Source: Sthenelais limicola
Taxonomy: Eukaryota > Annelida > Polychaeta > Phyllodocida > Sigalionidae
DNA length: 64,000 nucleotides
Assembly (NCBI GenBank): GCA_942159475.1
Contig: OW804096.1
Location: 126,284,941-126,348,940 of the forward strand
Direction: 5' to 3'
Shown here: positions 1-13,309 of the stretch, in pieces
Position numbering within the stretch: the first letter of the stretch is position 1
How the letters are laid out: each line of letters opens with the position of its first letter
Translations under genes and position numbers: made by a program
Notes under the pieces: model-generated
The model's input: the letters and a program-made list of their open reading frames with translations, nothing else
Database searches by the model: none
Told to the model about the DNA's origin: nothing

Positions 1-318
1 ATATATGGAGGTGATGTGATTACATGCTGGTGTGGTTTGATCTGTTTTGAGATAGGCTGGTTGTTACTAGTTTACTGATGACCTGTCTGTGGTTGGTTGG
101 AGGTGAGAAGCAATAATGACCAGTTTGCTGAAACAGGTAAACTAAGAATGTTCTCAATGGAACTGCATTAGGGCCTCGCGCATGGTTGGTCGGCACTGTT
201 CGTAGAAAAAGAGCTATGCACCCGGCCTTCAAAAACCGTAAAATTTAAGAGTCACATTACTGGCCACAGGTCATTCGGTTAGATATTGAGATTTGCTTTT
301 TCGCAAAAGGATGTCTTA

Positions 319-427
319 AAGGCCTGGTTCACCAAGCCGATTCTCATGCGATTTTGCGCCGCAGAGGACTCTTTTGCACTAAGTTGTGTGAGAATCGCAT
401 GAGAATCGGCTCAGTGGACCAGGCCCT
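319..427. mobile_element. 109-bp inverted-repeat element (MITE) flanked by TTA
   Basis: Terminal inverted repeats of about 35 bp bound the element: left AAGGCCTGGTTCACCAAG, then CCGATTCTCATGCGATT; the right end is its complement with about five mismatches. A TTA lies on each side (316-318 and 428-430), a possible 3-bp target-site duplication as made by PIF/Harbinger-type transposases. There is no coding capacity. Confidence 0.7.
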
Positions 428-2051
428 TTAGATAAAAGGTGGACTTGAGTCGCTTTCCAGCATGCACCATTCCTTAGTTTCTGCCACCTGTTATTTGTTG
501 TTGATTTATTTTGATCTCGCAACACATATCTGAATATATTAGTTATTGCCCACCATTCTATTAATTCGAATACATGATTGGTAAAGATATCCCTTTTCAT
601 ATTACTTGAAGCTATAGATTAAGGAGATGTTTACATAGAGTTAAGGCACTGTTGTTTATCAATGTAAGCCCACATATGCCCATTGCTAATCCTTGATTTA
701 TTTTTCATGCCTTGACCTTGATTGTCAATCTTCAAGACCACCGTGCATTGGGCCTTCGTGTGAAAGCCGACTCCATTATATTTTGTCACCTGTACATTAT
801 TCATCGGGTTCAGCAAACAACATTATCACATTGGTGTAATCCTGGAACATGTGATAATCATATAATCAATACTGATTGGCAAATGCAGCATTTAATTCCC
901 TATACAAGGAATACAGGCTCCTATTTTATTACACTTCCGAAAATTTCCCTTTCCCACCTCTCGCTACATTGGGGATAAAATAAAGTCAAGTTAAGCCAGA
1001 TGGCTATACTACTCAACGACCTTTTCTATAATAATCAGAGATTGTTATCACACCCTCAGGACAGTTACATGTAATTGAATAGTGCCAAGTAATCGGATAA
1101 AATTGCATATCATGAATTTTCAGCCATAAGTAATGGAGTGGAGGAGATGAGATACACAGATTCACGGCGGACGGGAGCCTTGAGATGATGACATTCGAAC
1201 TGATATCCATGATCTATATTTTTTAGGGGACCCTTAGTCATTACCAAGGCCATGCAGTCTTGTATATCCCATCGACTTTCCAGATGTATATTTATTCCAT
1301 ATGAAAGCAAGAATTTCTTGAGGTAAGATGGTGGACATAATACCATCATAACGGCTGTAGTAAGCACACATGTATACAACTACAGAATATTCCATTCGCA
1401 GTCAGGCTCCTTCTTGGGTCTATTATTCGAGTCGGCTGTAATAGATCTCGGAGCAATAACCAAAAGTATTATCGCCTTCGTATTAATTAATACTTTGAAG
1501 GCAATCTCTCCCTTTGGGGTAATAACATCTCTCGGAAGATACATTTAGGGGTTGATCTCCATTTCTCCAACAACGAAATGGTTCCCGAATGATTATCTTT
1601 GACGCGTTTTTCTTTTACAGTGCTGCGAATATTCATGTCTTGGAAAGGCATAAGAAGGATAATGGAAAATGATTTCCCTTGGTATTTCAATAGCTTAGGA
1701 TTATATTTCCTGTTATATATCATGTGCCGAATTGTAACCTAAATAGTATAACAAAGTCTAACAAATACAATAGTAATCATTGTTGTTCTATGGCAAAATT
1801 CTTAAGTTGACCAACCCAATCTTCAGCTTCGTAACTAAATATCTCCATCAATGAATATACTTTATATTAAACTTATTGTGTTTCTGATTGTCAGCCGAAT
1901 CTTAGCACACCCTATATTTTACCATCTTTACTTTTTCATGAATATGAAGGGTGTTATTAGTCCATTGACATTTAGATCAACCGAAATCCAGTTAAGTGTA
2001 AAACGTAGCTCCTTCGAGGTTTCTTCGAGGTTTTAACTTCCCTTATGGAAA
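428..2051. other. No gene recognised
   Basis: AT-rich sequence with ORFs under 90 codons and no recognisable domain, splice pair or repeat. GAG|GTAAGA at 1320-1327 is an isolated donor-like site after a 40-bp open segment. Confidence 0.5.
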
Positions 2052-2239
2052 TCACTCATTGATAAAATAGTCTCTGAGGGGAATCAAATAGAATGGGGAG
2101 CATTCAGAATGTAATTGAAGTCTCTGGTATAGATCGGCACTCGCCTCCCACCGGCACATAAATCTACTGATTAAGTGATGAATGAATAAATTGAGAAATT
2201 CTCTGACGGAGACCTTTAGTCGCAAATAACTGCTGGCTC
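2052..2239 (-). other. Weak candidate terminal exon of the split gene
   Basis: Downstream of the 6398-6588 exon on the minus strand, a moderate acceptor (TATACTTCATCTTTAG) is followed by two bases (GA) that would complete a Gly codon in the required phase. Sixty-one open codons then run to a TGA at 2054-2052. The predicted residues begin ASSYLRLKVSVREFL. The frame and phase are right, but the residues show no obvious relation to the preceding domain. A 60-codon open frame can occur by chance. Confidence 0.18.
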
Positions 2240-3106
2240 CTAAAGATGAAGTATACGAAGTAGGCCTATATTAGGTGGAAGGAACATAGAGGTTCTGCTT
2301 CAATTTGTCTGGGGTAAATTCTCGTTGATACGATGTTAGGTTTGACCCTGCCCTGAACCCCTCTCGCACTCGCAGTTTTGATAAAGCATCCTCGTAGTTG
2401 AATCTTTCTTCAACATTTCAGAGTTGTCAGACAGTCTGACCCATGTCTGGGCTTTCTATATGTCTCAAGCTCAACATTATTGAGCCCAGGGCCAAGTATT
2501 CTGTTAAATTTATTTCATAGGAAAGGCCAAGAGACTGTTGGATGCAATTTAAAGTACAATTCTTGGATTGTAACGAACGGTTCTTTACTTATTTGAACAT
2601 CTCTACTTTTGAATGTGTTTTCAAATGTTGATACCCTCGTCATAATTATAACGGCGTGACTCCGGGTATTTTTCAAAGCACTCTGGCTCTTGGGAGCGGT
2701 TTTCGTTGTGCCCTGAATTAGTTCTTGTGTTGTGGAGTTTTCCATCGAGTATGACTTTTAAAGGAATATCATATTATTTTAACCTAATATATTATGAATG
2801 ATGATGATGGAAATGAATGAGATCAATGATTAATAATGGATGGAGACAAACGTATTATTGTATATTTCCTATAGTATTTGGGTGATTGAATTGTGAATGC
2901 ATGGCCAATAGCACAGGATGTTGGCATTTCAATACTTATTTTTGTTCCGATCAAAATGAGTGAAGAGACACATTTCAGTGGGGTTATTTAGAGTGTAGGC
3001 CCTACTCTGAGCAAATTTCTTAAGTATAATGTTGAATTGGATGTGCATTATTGGCCTAAATTCCTCTGAGGTTAGATGGTAATTCGTTCCAAATTTTGCT
3101 CCAGTA

Positions 3107-3347
3107 TATGGGTCAGATCTTCAGAAAATGTACAATTGGCAGCTTTACACATTTAGGAAATTCTGCTAAATTAGGCTGAAAAATGATGAATACCAGGTAT
3201 ATCTGAGTATATTTGGTATCGCATCGATTTAAAGTATCATTCCTGTTGTGTTAAACTGCATTTTGTAGCTCATTTTTGTCTTAAATGTGGGTTATTTGAG
3301 ATGATTGGTGAAGACGAATTGTACATTTTCTGACAATCTGACCCACA
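3107..3347. mobile_element. 241-bp MITE, copy A, TA-flanked
   Basis: The terminal inverted repeats read TGGGTCAGATCTTCAGAAAA then TGTACAATT on the left, with the complement on the right (GAATTGTACATTTTCTGA then CAATCTGACCCA). TA dinucleotides abut both ends, as left by Tc1/mariner-type insertion. The same element lies at 33570-33810 in opposite orientation with the same 241-bp length. There is no ORF of note. Confidence 0.8.
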
Positions 3348-4817
3348 TAAGAGGGATTATTGGAACCTTAGACTGTCCAAGCCCAACTCTCCTAGCTCGC
3401 CCTTTCGTATATGAATTATAAGGGCTTTAGTAAAAGGAGGACACATACAAATGAGTGGTTTTCACTAGCAATCTGTTCCCAGGGAAATAGTAGTGTATCC
3501 CTAAGTAAGCAGCCATGTCTCAAGGACAGCAGTGTGGTTCGATCCCTCAAACGTCCAATACTTGGAACTAATCACCCCCATTATATCACACTACCATATA
3601 CCAGTCTGTCATTGACACCATCATGATTATCCCCCAATAGATATGTAACCGATAATAGTGGTTAATCAACCACTTTGAGATGCACAGCTTGTACACCTAG
3701 TCTCTCACATAATGGGTGAGACACTTTGTGTGCTACTGTGAATCAATATTTACATTCAATTGAGCAATAACATCCGCGCTTCTTATGCTGCTGGTGCAGA
3801 TAATTCTGGCATAATGACATGTATTCATCTGAACCAGACTGGTTGATTGTATGTCATTACTTGGCTGAGTTCGGTGGAAACGGGTTTGCGTTGAAAACAG
3901 GGCTTTCAAAGAATAATAGGCTATGTTGATAGAGACAACATTATAAATGCATCTGTCCTTCATGGTTGTTATCCAAGAATAAGGTCCTCCTCTCATGCCA
4001 ATAACGCTGGAATGGGTTATCGGCAAAGACGACACATCTTGGGTTATGCAAACATGCTGGGAATGGTATAGATTATTAATGGTTGTGTAATGAAATGGTA
4101 AGTGATAATCATAACCCCTCGGGGTGCTGTGTTATGTCCCTAGTGCGATGGGGTTAACGCCCCTTCTATTCCTAGAGGGTAAAGGGCAAATCTGGCTGCG
4201 ATGCCCCAAACGAAAATAACTTCAGCACCAGTGAAAGATGCACAGCCCTAAGGGAATTAGAACAGAACTCAACAAAGCGCGAAAGGTGGACAGGCATCAT
4301 CATGGGTATACCTTGCATCCATTTCCAAGCAATTATTTGTATCAGTCCTAATTAATATTCGTATAATGTTATCCTAAACGTTGCCCCTTAAATTTTAATC
4401 ATGTATGAATACCCGTGATATAATTCCAGTAGGCATTCTAATCAGTATCGAGCCTAGGTTGTATGTTTGAACTCGTCAGTCCTATTCCTTAGCCTAGCGC
4501 ATTATTAAGCTTAATTGAAAAGCGGTGAGGATGGGAAATTGATGCCGATCGGAAACAATGTTGCAGCCAAAGTTAGATGATGAAGTGTGTTCTGAAAATA
4601 ACCGTGAAATAACAATGTTGCACCCAAGTTTGCGTCCCAGATAGGCAGTGATATGTCCTAACCAGGGGGTTGGGCATAGTGAGCGAGTAGAAGCATGACC
4701 AGAGGGGAGGAAAGATAATCCATACTAATCTATGATCCTTATTTTTCTCGGGGCAGAATGCCATAAAACCCATGGGAACTTCTGAGCGGATATTGACCAC
4801 ATACAATTACCGAGAAC

Positions 4818-4858
4818 ACCCCACGCCCCCAAAGTTCCCCACCCCCCACCCCCACCCG
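4818..4858 (-). other. C-rich tract with G-quadruplex potential on the minus strand
   Basis: Runs of four to six C (CCCCACGCCCCCAAAG, then CCCCACCCCCCACCCCCACCC) give at least four G-runs with short loops on the minus strand. CA-rich sequence follows to about 4873. Confidence 0.8.
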
Positions 4859-6397
4859 ACACATACAGACACACTTTTTCCACTTCAAACGAATCTAGAA
4901 GGAAGTGGAGGCTGTTTTCTTTTTGTCCCACAGGTCCATTTACCAACCTAGTAAATATTATTGCAGTCTAAGCTTTTAAATTGAAATCGTGCTACTGATA
5001 AGACCTCTAATCTCTCAAAACGCCGATAGTCGTGTGTGAGTGAGTGTAAAATAATGCATTTGCAACATAACAACTCTAAAATATTGTAAAGGTTATCCAG
5101 AAACCGTACACAGTTTTCTTATAAGATGCGCTGTGAGACATCTGCACTTTATTCCACCCTCTGTCTACCATTTCTGACGCTTTAAAGACACCATTTCAAA
5201 TATTCTATTTACCCCTGACCCTCAAGGATCCTCGCAGGGTCCTTCAGGACTAATGTCCTGGGTCCTAGCGGCGAGGCCAAGCAATTAAAAGTAAAGCTGC
5301 CTCAAGCGAGAGTAATCCCGTATTTTACATAAACCTCTCGCGAGACTCTCAGCTCCCGGACATACATGTAAACAAGACTGATTCACTACGATGAAAGTCA
5401 AGTGAATTGCTTTGGTCAGCAAATTTATTATTCACCCAGACTTTCCTCTCTGCAGATATATTGAAGTTTCAATTGGAATATATATGAAAGATAGCTGTTC
5501 AGTTGAAAAGTTGAAAAAAGAAATTTTCTTTTGGGGGTATATAATTATATATATTTGCCTATATTGCATGGTGCAACGAAAGAACCTCCGGTTTCGATTT
5601 TGCCGAATCATTATAACCCTTTCGCGAGAATACATGTAAAGGTTTATGCAAATTGTTTGGGCTTAGATATATCATATATATAATATATATTATCTGAACT
5701 TGGCCATTGATGTACATCTAAGCACTCAGTATACCGTATAATGGATGGATAGAAAAATCGGTGAAAGGCTTGATGGCTCGAGGTTGCTACTGAAATTGAA
5801 CTGATTCCATGCATGGCGAGCCCGAGGCCCTCCTTTGGGAATATCGTAGGGTTCCTCTTGCTGACATGGCAAGAATGGCCTGTCAGGGTAGGGCCATGGT
5901 AGGCATAGATACATGAGCTGTTATCTGCCAATTCAGGCATGATTGAGAATGGTTACGCACTGCTAGGGGCACGCGGCAAACTTGGGCCAAATGGGACAGA
6001 GTTGGATTTCAGCGTGATTGTCACATGGGTCAAAACATTAAAATGTGTACAATTGGTGTCGTGAATTTCAATGACAACAATATGATCTAAACTGCGGTTG
6101 AAAATTTGAATATTCATAGTAGAACGTGTCCTCAATTTTCTTGCAGGACCGAATACATCTGAATATAATTATTCTCCGTACGTGGGTTTGTTGTCCATCT
6201 TGGACTTTTTAATAGAATGTAGTGTGTCTGACTGTGAAACTGTTGGCGTCCTGACCCAAAAATTCATGTCAAAGAAATTATTATGGAAACCGAGGTTTGA
6301 TACAAAAATAAATGAATCTTGCAGCCGGTCTATAAGGCCACCCACAGCTATCAAAGAGTAATCCTATCCAACAAATCACTTTAAGAGCAATCTTTAC

Positions 6398-6588
6398 CTT
6401 CTAGTGGTGATTCCGACAAATATTCGTTGATAGCTGCATAGGTTTCTGGCCGGTTCTCATAGATAGGGTACTTCATTGAAGAATCAAGACACTTTGGGAT
6501 GACGTTCATATAGCCGACCTCGATAGGAGTTGGGGGCGGGCCATTTAAACTTTGTTGGCTAGATTCTTTTTCCTTTACATACCATAAC
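6398..6588 (-). CDS. Third coding exon of the same split gene
   Basis: On the minus strand it is bounded by TTCTTATTCCAG and GAAG|GTAAAG. The open frame is one base, 63 codons and one leftover base. The first G completes an Arg codon from the previous exon (GL-R-LWYVKEKES), again a smooth join. The product has a Pro-rich loop (GPPPTP), a strand-like IEVGYMNVIP, then YPIYENRPETYAAINEYL and an acidic end. The Tyr motifs GYMNV and YENRP superficially resemble SH2-docking sites, but their strand-like context argues for part of the folded domain. The leftover G means the coding sequence continues into another exon that must begin with two codon-completing bases. With the two exons before it, it accounts for about 220 residues. 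Confidence 0.75.
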
Positions 6589-9500
6589 CTGGAATAAGAA
6601 TATGGGAAGTTGTGAACATGCGTATAGGAGTTAATAATAAATTTCAGTTCCCTTCAGTTCCTACCAGATGTGACTCTCACTGAATGTGCAATCCGAGCAG
6701 CTTCGGCGGAGACTGCAATAACAGCTTTTTTCAAATAGAAAACATGTAGTAGTTTGAAGGAATAGATCAACATTTATCAAACAAGGTCAGTGTGTGTTCC
6801 TGGCACTCAATTTCTGAAATCAAATAGCTTATTTATCAGGTAATCATAAACATCGAAATAAAAAATTAAAGGAATAACGGTTCATGCATAATTCATTTGA
6901 TGTGTAGTGAGTAATCAAGGATCAAAACAGTTTCGTCAAGGTGCCTGTAAGAAAAATTCCGCAAGATTAATTTCTGATTTAAGAGTGAAAAATAAATCGA
7001 TTCGACATAATTAATTCGGTTAAATTCGGTGTACATCAGGAAAAGAAATAAAAGCAGGAAGAAACTTTGATTAGTAGTCGCGCGGTCAATATGGCAAAGG
7101 TGAAAATGACGAATATATACTAATATTTCAACAACAAGTGTCCGTCACATAAATTGTCAGACACACAAGCAAAAGTACATCAAAGAACAATATGGAGTTC
7201 CTTTTGATGAAGCTCACCATTTTGTATTTGAAATCTTGTCCATTGCCCAATGATACAGATCTGACCAATATATATCTGACTAGTTTATTTTCCATGCAAC
7301 CCAATATAATCATTTTATAATCATGTTTTAAAAGAAATATTATTTATGATTAAACCTAATTAGAAATAAAGGTATTATATATGTGTACTTACGTGTGAGA
7401 TTGATTGAACATTTAATGATTAAATATTGATGTTATTTTGATTATAAGCATTTTATGTGTAATCACAATAATACTATTATCATGGAAAGCATGTTAGTTA
7501 AAATATTGGATATGTATTTTTAGTATTCGGTAGGATTGATTTATACATATTTATATTAGGCTGCACTGTGCACTGTAAACATACACAATTGCACAAGTGT
7601 TACTTTTAATCTCTCAGAGCCATATAGTTAGTAATTATATTCAGAGAAGTAACTAAATGATCCATAGTTGGCTGGTTTCTCCAGCATGTGTGTACCTTAA
7701 CATAACACCCTTACTTCAAATCTGGAATGCATGGGGCCAATCTAGTGAATCGGCTTTTGACTCAGCACGCAAGCATATATATGGAAGAGATGTCATTTTG
7801 CTTTTCTCTCTACAGTCACATGATATATATAACAAGGATGCAGGAGGATTAACAGACATAATTGTATCATTGTCAAATATGGTCATGCCTGTGTTTCTAG
7901 ATCGATCGAACCACAAAAAGGGAGTAATGCAACCCGGATTGTCACACATTACACTATGAAGCAACTATACATAAAAGTAGCGCTGACTGCCACACCTCTC
8001 TAGTATTATATATACCCTTCATGCGCCTAGCTGTCTGCAACATATATATACTTTCCTATTTAAAGCACCAAATTCCCATTAAAAACTAAATAGATCAGTG
8101 AATCGCACGAACAGAGCCATTATCCACTGCATGAATCTGGCCCTTTGAAAAGAGATTAATCATTTTGGGACAACCCTATGGAAAATGCACCCGAATGTGG
8201 CATCTATTTCCATAGCATTGGTTTTGTACTTAGAGCGACTCTTTTCAAACACCTTGCCAGTTTCATTTAGATGATCAGAGTTTCCATTCTACTCGTACTC
8301 CCCATGACATGGGATATTTAACACAAGGTTGGGACATTCAGTGCATTAGATAGGAATACTTCATATCACATTGAACGAATGACAAAAAAACCAGTCTACA
8401 CGTGATCCTATTGGTAATTCTCCGGCTCTGATTTTACAATAGGATCATCTCCTAGCCGTAGTATATTTGGCCGTCACGTTCTATCTATTCTATCCTCGCA
8501 TAAATTCATTTCTCTCCAAAAACATATATTAAACTACTCATCATACAATTTATACAATTTAGAGATGCCGGCTGTCGACGATCAGTTTTTTTAACTCTCA
8601 CATATCCAATTAGAGCTGTTGAAATATATATATCTGTGCAATGTTAGTATTAGGGTTCTCTCCCCACTGTTAAAAAACGTCCTTCTCACAAACATTAAAA
8701 TATTGCCCTGTTTGCAGAGTTGTACAAAGTAATTTCAAAAGGTCTTTGTTGCAAAAAGAGGAAACATATGATATTAATTTGCTGAACCTTTCATTAACTG
8801 CTCTTTCATAGATGGATATAGATGGTATTAATGCGCGATCAATGTGTCACCCACGAATATTTCGATTATGGTGAGGAAAGTTCAGGAATTATTATTTAAA
8901 AAAAGGCGGGGGAGGTTATAACATGAAACGATTATTTTACTATATTGTAACGAGGTTTACTCCAGAGGTCCACGAATCTGTTTCTTAGTTAATAATGTGA
9001 CGGCCTTAACAACAGGATTCAAAGCTAGAGACATGAAAGGGAGCAACTGCATGAAAATGGTCACTCACTGAGGAGTATTGTGCCATCAATTAATCTCATA
9101 CTAGTGAAGTTGGTACAATGTATTGTTTGTATTATTATAGTTTTACAATCCTCATTTTATCTGGACAATTTCCATGCAGTTTGGAAAACATGTGGCGAGA
9201 GATGGGGGGTGACTAGCATGCCCCACATTAGACCAATACCATGCAACAGTGCGTTAGGTTCATAATTCTCAGCAGGGTAAGGTATTCTGTAGCTACAATC
9301 ACACCCTGTTAATGGACGGCAACAGCAGCAACTTTGGCAAGATGGATTTAAAGCAGCATCAAGACTCAGAACTAAGGAAAGGTTGAAGGAAGAGAATGAG
9401 GGAAGACGAGTGGTGGAAGAGAAGTAGGATATGGGACTACGTTGTCTTTATCTACCAAAGAGTATCTGTATACTATAGCAGTGTGTGGAGAGAGCGCTTG

Positions 9501-10376
9501 TGGCAGCACCGTCGGTAGGTTAACCATGACACAGCACTTTTAGCACAAGCCTGTAGATAGCTATAGGGGTCACTGCAGAGAACACATGGGTGACCAAGGT
9601 CTGAAGGAGGGAAAGGGGGATAGAGACAGAAGTTTGTGATGTTGGTATTTAAGGTAGATAGAGGAGAGAAAGGAGATGAAGAGAGGGAAGAAAGGAGTGA
9701 GAGGGTCTCAGAGACAGTCAGATCAAAGCAGCACTGTTGTCTGTGAACGAGTGCTAGATTTGTTTGTTAACACGCGGGTGGCTATACATTTTCACATTTG
9801 GAGGGAGACATCGAAAGTCATTTGTCGACAGATTGATGTTGGTGCTTATATACATATTTAGAAGTATTATACTAGCGCCCACCTGGACCGATTCTGGTTG
9901 CCTACCCGTGTGTTCGCTGTCTTTGGTACCTCTTTCGGTTTTGGATTCTCTCGGATATACCATAATCTGGAAAGGTCAAATGGTCATCCGAGTGTCATGA
10001 ATATAGTTATTGCCAACTCAGAGTACCATACTTCACATCATTCAACTGCTGCAAATGTTAAGACGACGAAGAAGAAACTTCCATCTTTAGTGGAGAAAGA
10101 ACGAAGGAACAGATTTCACAAAGTTAGGGCCGGTAAACTAATCATGTTTGTTTGGCAAAAGGAAAGTTCTAGAAAAACAAAGTCACTTTAAAAGAGCATA
10201 AAGTGTCTTGAATAAATAAGAACCAGAAATAACTAATAAAGCGTACCATTTTTTTTATCATACAAAACAAAAAAATGGAGTGAAGAGGAAAGGAATAATG
10301 AAAATTTCTAATCAAAGATCTATAACGTTTGTTCAACCAGTGCACCTCTTTCCATTAAGAATTGAGCGATCCTTAC
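6589..10376 (-). other. 3.8-kb second intron
   Basis: This segment lies between the 10377-10541 and 6398-6588 exons. It is AT-rich, with a purine-rich stretch (GGGA/GAGA runs) at about 9360-9720. No transposon ends or convincing exons were seen. The open frames at 7657-7959 and 9898-10191 lack splice support or recognisable motifs. Confidence 0.55.
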
Positions 10377-10541
10377 CTTAAACCTTTGACATAGATGGCA
10401 ACATTTCCTTTTGGTACAAACATGGGTGATTCTGATGTGACTTCAGTAACGGATGATACTTTCTTTTCGATGGTTTCACACTTGACCAGGTGAATATCTG
10501 CATTCTCTGCCAGCCAACTATTGGCCTTTGGTATCAAGGTA
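10377..10541 (-). CDS. Second coding exon of the same split gene
   Basis: On the minus strand a strong acceptor (TTTTTATTTTCCAG) opens the exon and AAG|GTAAGG closes it. Only one of its three frames is open throughout: one base, then 54 codons, then two bases (AG). The translation runs from TLIPKANSWLAEN through IHLVKCETIEKKV to VAIYVKGL. This reads as a helix, a strand with a Cys-Glu-Thr core and a further strand, so a compact alpha/beta domain is inferred. Its phase (one base in, two out) matches the exon at 42176-42510 before it and the exon at 6398-6588 after it. Composition and residue pattern look strongly coding, unlike the AT-rich intron around it. I have a general impression of similar uncharacterised invertebrate proteins but cannot name a family. 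Confidence 0.75.
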
Positions 10542-12375
10542 CTGGAAAATAAAAATAAATCACATTAACTCAATGGTGATCGGGTGAATTCAACACGAAT
10601 CCTTCATATGTAAAGTTACAAGTGCATAATGACCTGATAAATATAAGTTATATATAATTATAATTATAAGCATTAAATTTCTCGATTTAATTTGAATAGA
10701 AATCTTGCGTCTCCTTTCTTTCGGTTTATCTCGGTGGTGCAATATATAAACTTGCGCTATATCAAACACGTATTTTAGGATTTCAATTTACAACACAATT
10801 TCTGAACATGGCAATACAGTATCAATCGGATTTCATTGTTGTGATGTAATAAAATAAACAGCTTTTAGTGAACAAAGAAGAATTTACCACTTTCCCTTCC
10901 TAAAGGGATTATATATTAGGTTCACTCTGAGCTTTCACTGAAACCTCACGAGCTTTCTGGATCTCCATGTTCCATTTCACACTATCTTTATCCCTTTACT
11001 CAAGCCTATTTTGTATTGTCCCCTAGATCCAATATAGATGGTAGTAATACCCTGGAAAAACATCAATCTCTTCTTCTTCAATGATTACACTGCCTTTATG
11101 ACCAAACCTGTCTTATACACACGCCCCCTTCCCTAGTATTCCTCTCGCAAAACCCATATCCTATCAATACCAAATTAGCTTGAGTATCTGATGGAGGATC
11201 TGCCATAGAGTTCTCAACAAAGAATCCTAAATGGGGAGTTAATGAGAGGAACACAGGCAGAGGGGACTGGTGTGGGCTCCCAGAGTCCCCTGGGGTAAGG
11301 CCAGGGTAGAACAACAAAAGTACCACCTTGCTTACCTATTCCTGACCCACCTACAAAATTGCCCCTCTGAACAAGTTGGTCGGGCGCCAGGACCGCTTCT
11401 AAAATCACACTTGCTCTTGCAACCTCCTGATCCCTACCCACACCTCATTTATTACCCCTTTCCCTACCGCACACCAGTGCCTTTGCCCATGGCCGAGCTT
11501 GTCTGATACCTCGCTACTGGTCCATTGCCAATGTATAAGATTAATGACAGCTTCTGAAGGCAACCATTTTCCCTAGACGGGCGACCTGTTTTTATTGACC
11601 CAAGACCAATTCTAGTAACCTCATTATTTTTCTCCATCCTTATCCTCAGCAACCCCACGCCCCAAGACTTTGGAATCAATCTATTTAATAACAAGTAACA
11701 CCTAGGCAGCCAAATCACCATTTCGCTTCGCTCAGCAAGGCGCTACTGTGTAGCCTAGGAACATTTTCGTGTCAGAGAAAGGTATCATTTGCGCACCCTC
11801 AACACGGCAACAAACATTGATGGAAAGGTTTAAAAGTACTAAAGAATAGGTGCGTGGGGAGGAGAGATAAGAATTTTACTGGTCTAAGATTCGATTCTGG
11901 TTAGGTATCCCTAATTTAAGCATACATTGTTAAGCATGTCGCAGTAGTGCTAATGCGATTTTGAAAACAATAAAGAGCCCTTGAAACCTAAAAACAGGAG
12001 TATTACATTTGCTGCATGAAATAGGAAATCGATTAATTAGTCCCTAAGAGACAATACGGATCCAACTTCATTTAGCACTTAGAATCTTAATTTACTCATT
12101 AGAATCGGTGATGACAATACTCTGTGAAGGGTTTGAACAGATCGGATCAAGCTAAAGACAACATCTTAAGTGAAAAATGCACTTAAAATTTAGATGGCCT
12201 CCTCATAGGTGGAATCAATCAATCATATCAGATGAAATAGACCAGAATCTGAATACGCGATAAATGGAGATAACAGAAGAGGGTAACATAAGCTGGATCA
12301 ATTCAATATTAGATTCGTACTTGGTGGTGTCTAGTTGCCGTACATAAATTCCTCAAAGAATTCAAGTAGAAAATT

Positions 12376-12458
12376 CGAAAGGAATAACAAGAAAGTGAAC
12401 GGAAAGAAAAAACAACCGAAAGCAATAACAAGAAAGTGAACGGAAAGAAAAAAACAAC
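12376..12458 (+). repeat. 41-bp tandem duplication, purine-rich
   Basis: CGAAAGGAATAACAAGAAAG... through GGAAAGAAAAAACAAC is repeated once immediately after with one substitution and one extra A, indicating a recent tandem duplication. Confidence 0.9.
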
Positions 12459-13221
12459 GAGGGGAAGTAACCTGTCCGATAATGAAAATATTTAGGCAAG
12501 CATATCTATGGCAGATGAATTTAGATTTAACAACAATATTATTTTAAAGTCACTACTTGCGATGGGAAAACAACTAATTTGAATTGAATTTCTTTTTGCA
12601 TTTACATGACTTAATTAAGATGTTTTACTCATAACGCCAGTTTGCTTTGATTCATCGTGTGCTAATGGGATGTCGTTTGAGGTAATGTCAGGAGGCTAAT
12701 CGGAGTGTTCAGCCCTGAATCATCTCCATTTTCGATATACTTTCACGATTCCTATATTTATGTTGATCAGCACGAAATATACACGTACATACGAGTGGCA
12801 GTCTCAACGTCCCATGCACATATCCCAACTCTTTAGACTTACTTCATTTGCGTTGTCAATAAATCATATCAAATAACTCATTTCCCAGATTCCGGGATTT
12901 CCAAATCTACCCAGCATATTCCAATAGGTCTTTTAAGTATCAGATAAAGCAATGTTCAACATTCTCAATAGGAAATTTGATCAAGTAATAATTTATAATG
13001 GGTTAATCACTGCCTGTAAGTGTGTTCAATTATCATATTATATTTAGTCAATAGTCGTAAATTTATGGAAAGTTCAACAAAAGTCAACCAATCAACAATC
13101 AGGGGAATAATCACTAACGCTGAGTGTGGTCCCTTGAATTTGTTAGTGGTACAGGAGAAGAGCATAGATTGGATATGGTAATTAGCCTAGTGCACACAGT
13201 AACAATATCTCCCCATGCCAA

Positions 13222-13299
13222 TAACCCGCCTATCAGAACCCCGCCAGTCAGAACCCCTCCCTGCCTTTACCCCGCCATTCCTTCCAGAACCCCGCCAGA
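13222..13299. repeat. C-rich degenerate minisatellite at the 3' end of the RT remnant
   Basis: Four or five imperfect units built on the core AACCCCGCC, separated by 6-10 bp (CAGAACCCCGCCAGTCAGAA and similar), lie directly beyond the 3' end of the minus-strand reverse transcriptase remnant. Some CR1-like elements end in short tandem repeats, so this may be the element's terminus. It stands out sharply from the AT-rich flanks. Confidence 0.6.
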
Positions 13300-13309
13300 T
13301 GATGTTATT

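Larger units (their letters stand above)
2240..6397. other. No certain gene; continuation of the split gene expected here or further left
   Basis: Apart from the MITE at 3107-3347 and the C-rich tract at 4818, nothing is resolved. An acceptor-like site at 4249-4248 (TTCTAATTCCCTTAG) opens a 35-codon minus-strand frame (GCASFTGAEVIFVWG onward), but its phase does not follow the 6398-6588 exon. The 98-codon minus frame at 5644-5940 has no recognisable motif. Confidence 0.4.

Noticed and set aside
3528..3545. tRNA B-box-like GTGGTTCGATCCC
   Set aside because: No A box at the proper spacing and no cloverleaf could be drawn.
4573..4946. Gly-rich minus-strand ORFs around 4.8 kb
   Set aside because: The glycine run comes from the C-rich simple sequence, not from a gene.
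6450..6530. Tyrosine motifs GYMNV and YENRP read as SH2/ITAM-like signalling sites
   Set aside because: No transmembrane segment or receptor domain was found in the exons, and the motifs lie in strand-like, apparently globular sequence.
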